Assembly (NCBI RefSeq): GCF_003201285.1
Contig: NZ_QICS01000010.1
Span: 62,001-126,000 of the forward strand
Source of the DNA: Lachnotalea glycerini
Lineage (GTDB): Bacteria > Bacillota > Clostridia > Lachnospirales > Lachnospiraceae
Direction: 5' to 3'
Length of the DNA stretch: 64,000 nt
Positions 63,337 through 64,000 of the stretch are shown one piece after another. Both the position numbers and the translations under genes were made by a program. The notes under the pieces are model-generated. The model saw only the letters and a program-made list of their open reading frames with translations. It made no database searches and was not told the DNA's origin. Position 1 is the first letter of the stretch. Every line of letters begins with the position of its first letter.

Positions 63337-64000
63337 ATGAAAAAAATATTAAAAAAAGCCGTAAGTATAACTTTAGCAATTTGTTTAACCTTTTCTGCTG
63401 GATCAACATCACAAGCTTTTAGTAATGTAACAAATGACACTAATTACTATTTGGAGAATCTTAGCAATCAATTTGATACAATGACTGCCGAAGAGTTAAA
63501 TCAATATATAGGTGATAATATACAAGAATTAGAAAATCAAAACTCGCAATCCTTAAATCAAATTCCATGTAATAAAAGCACCAGTACTAAGGTATCTGCA
63601 ATATGGTTAGCAGGTGCAAAATATATGGAAAAAAAAGGAAATACATGTACAGCTAAATTACTTGAATACTCTGTTTTAGGTAAAAATTATACCGAAACTC
63701 AAATATCACCAAATGGATTATTCGCAAAAAAAATTGTTACATCATCTGCATTTACAAGTTATTTAAAAAAAGTGAAAAATAATAAGGCACCCGCAGGAAT
63801 TGCCTTTGAAAAAAGTGATAATGCAGATTTATTTTATGCATTACATTATACTGATGCAAGCACCAAAGTTAACTTTGCAGGAACAGTTCTTGCAACTTAC
63901 AATGTTACAATAACAGATACTTTTGATTTTTCTCTAAGCACAGATGATTATAAAGATATCATCACTACTAGTGCTAATAACTATGCATGGTTTTCTCAAA
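63337..64000 (+). CDS. Secreted protein of unknown family, 3' end beyond window
   Basis: The frame is open from ATG 63337 to the window end, so at least 221 residues. MKKILKKAVSITLAICLTF is a clear signal peptide, with cleavage probable near SQAFS. The mature part is rich in Asn, Thr and Ser and has two cysteines (in IPCNK and NTCTA), a helical start (MTAEELNQYIGDNIQELEN) and later strands YALHYTDAS and ATYNVTITDTFDFS. AAAGG is present upstream. I do not recognise the family. It has its own promoter, so it is a separate cargo gene. Confidence 0.8.
   Translation, partial: MKKILKKAVSITLAICLTFSAGSTSQAFSNVTNDTNYYLENLSNQFDTMTAEELNQYIGDNIQELENQNSQSLNQIPCNKSTSTKVSAIWLAGAKYMEKKGNTCTAKLLEYSVLGKNYTETQISPNGLFAKKIVTSSAFTSYLKKVKNNKAPAGIAFEKSDNADLFYALHYTDASTKVNFAGTVLATYNVTITDTFDFSLSTDDYKDIITTSANNYAWFSQ

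Noticed and set aside
1-64000. CRISPR arrays, tRNA, rRNA, tmRNA, RNase P or SRP RNA
   Set aside because: No spaced repeat series and none of the conserved core sequences were seen on reading through the window.

Overview
The window is AT-rich bacterial DNA with good Shine-Dalgarno sites, tightly packed operons and Firmicute protein families throughout. A hybrid-cluster (Hcp) stress operon, an Old-Yellow-Enzyme reductase with an Fe-S centre, a xylan-type GH115 enzyme behind a YesMN-regulated sugar ABC transporter, a PdaB-type sporulation deacetylase and large surface-glycan operons point to an anaerobic, probably spore-forming Clostridia, most like the Lachnospiraceae. No rRNA, tRNA or CRISPR array was recognised.

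Region 1 (1-22.1 kb) is a surface-polysaccharide locus. It has glycosyltransferases, a GtrA-like and an LPG-flippase-like membrane protein, an SGNH acetylesterase-like protein and a putative kinase / HAD phosphatase / nucleotidyltransferase set. It also holds the CotH kinase + VTC polyphosphate polymerase + DUF4956 trio, a polyprenyl-phosphate sugar-1-phosphate transferase, an LCP ligase and glmS. Most genes overlap or are a few bases apart. Together they would build, modify and attach a glycopolymer to the wall.

Region 2 (22.1-29.7 kb) holds an HtrA protease, a 650-bp gap with a promoter and a nested, apparently structured RNA, an unrecognised 310-aa protein, ClpX, a signal peptidase II and a chemoreceptor. 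Region 3 (29.7-39.7 kb) is a CgeB-like glycosyltransferase, a YesM/YesN two-component system, a sugar ABC transporter and GH115, with tandem operator-like repeats in front of the transporter.

Region 4 (39.8-47.7 kb) is sulfur and nitrosative-stress metabolism. A minus-strand thioredoxin reductase-thioredoxin fusion, two half-size YeeE/YedE transporters and TusA diverge from a LysR regulator across a palindromic operator. A second TusA and a Crp/Fnr regulator follow, then hcp-ferredoxin-cupin with a Crp/Fnr-type site at about -41.5. Region 5 (47.8-54.6 kb) has a DUF421 protein, an OYE-type reductase with its PadR repressor, an autoregulated MarR-CPBP pair and a MATE transporter.

Region 6 (54.7-64 kb) starts with a PdaB-like deacetylase cut off in its third catalytic motif, immediately followed by a large serine recombinase. 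I read this as the left end of an integrated element at least 8.8 kb long. Its cargo is a restriction-type nuclease, an XRE regulator, many tiny ORFs, two apparently frameshifted genes, a 3D-domain wall protein, an HUH rolling-circle Rep and a decayed RNase H. The right end lies outside the window.
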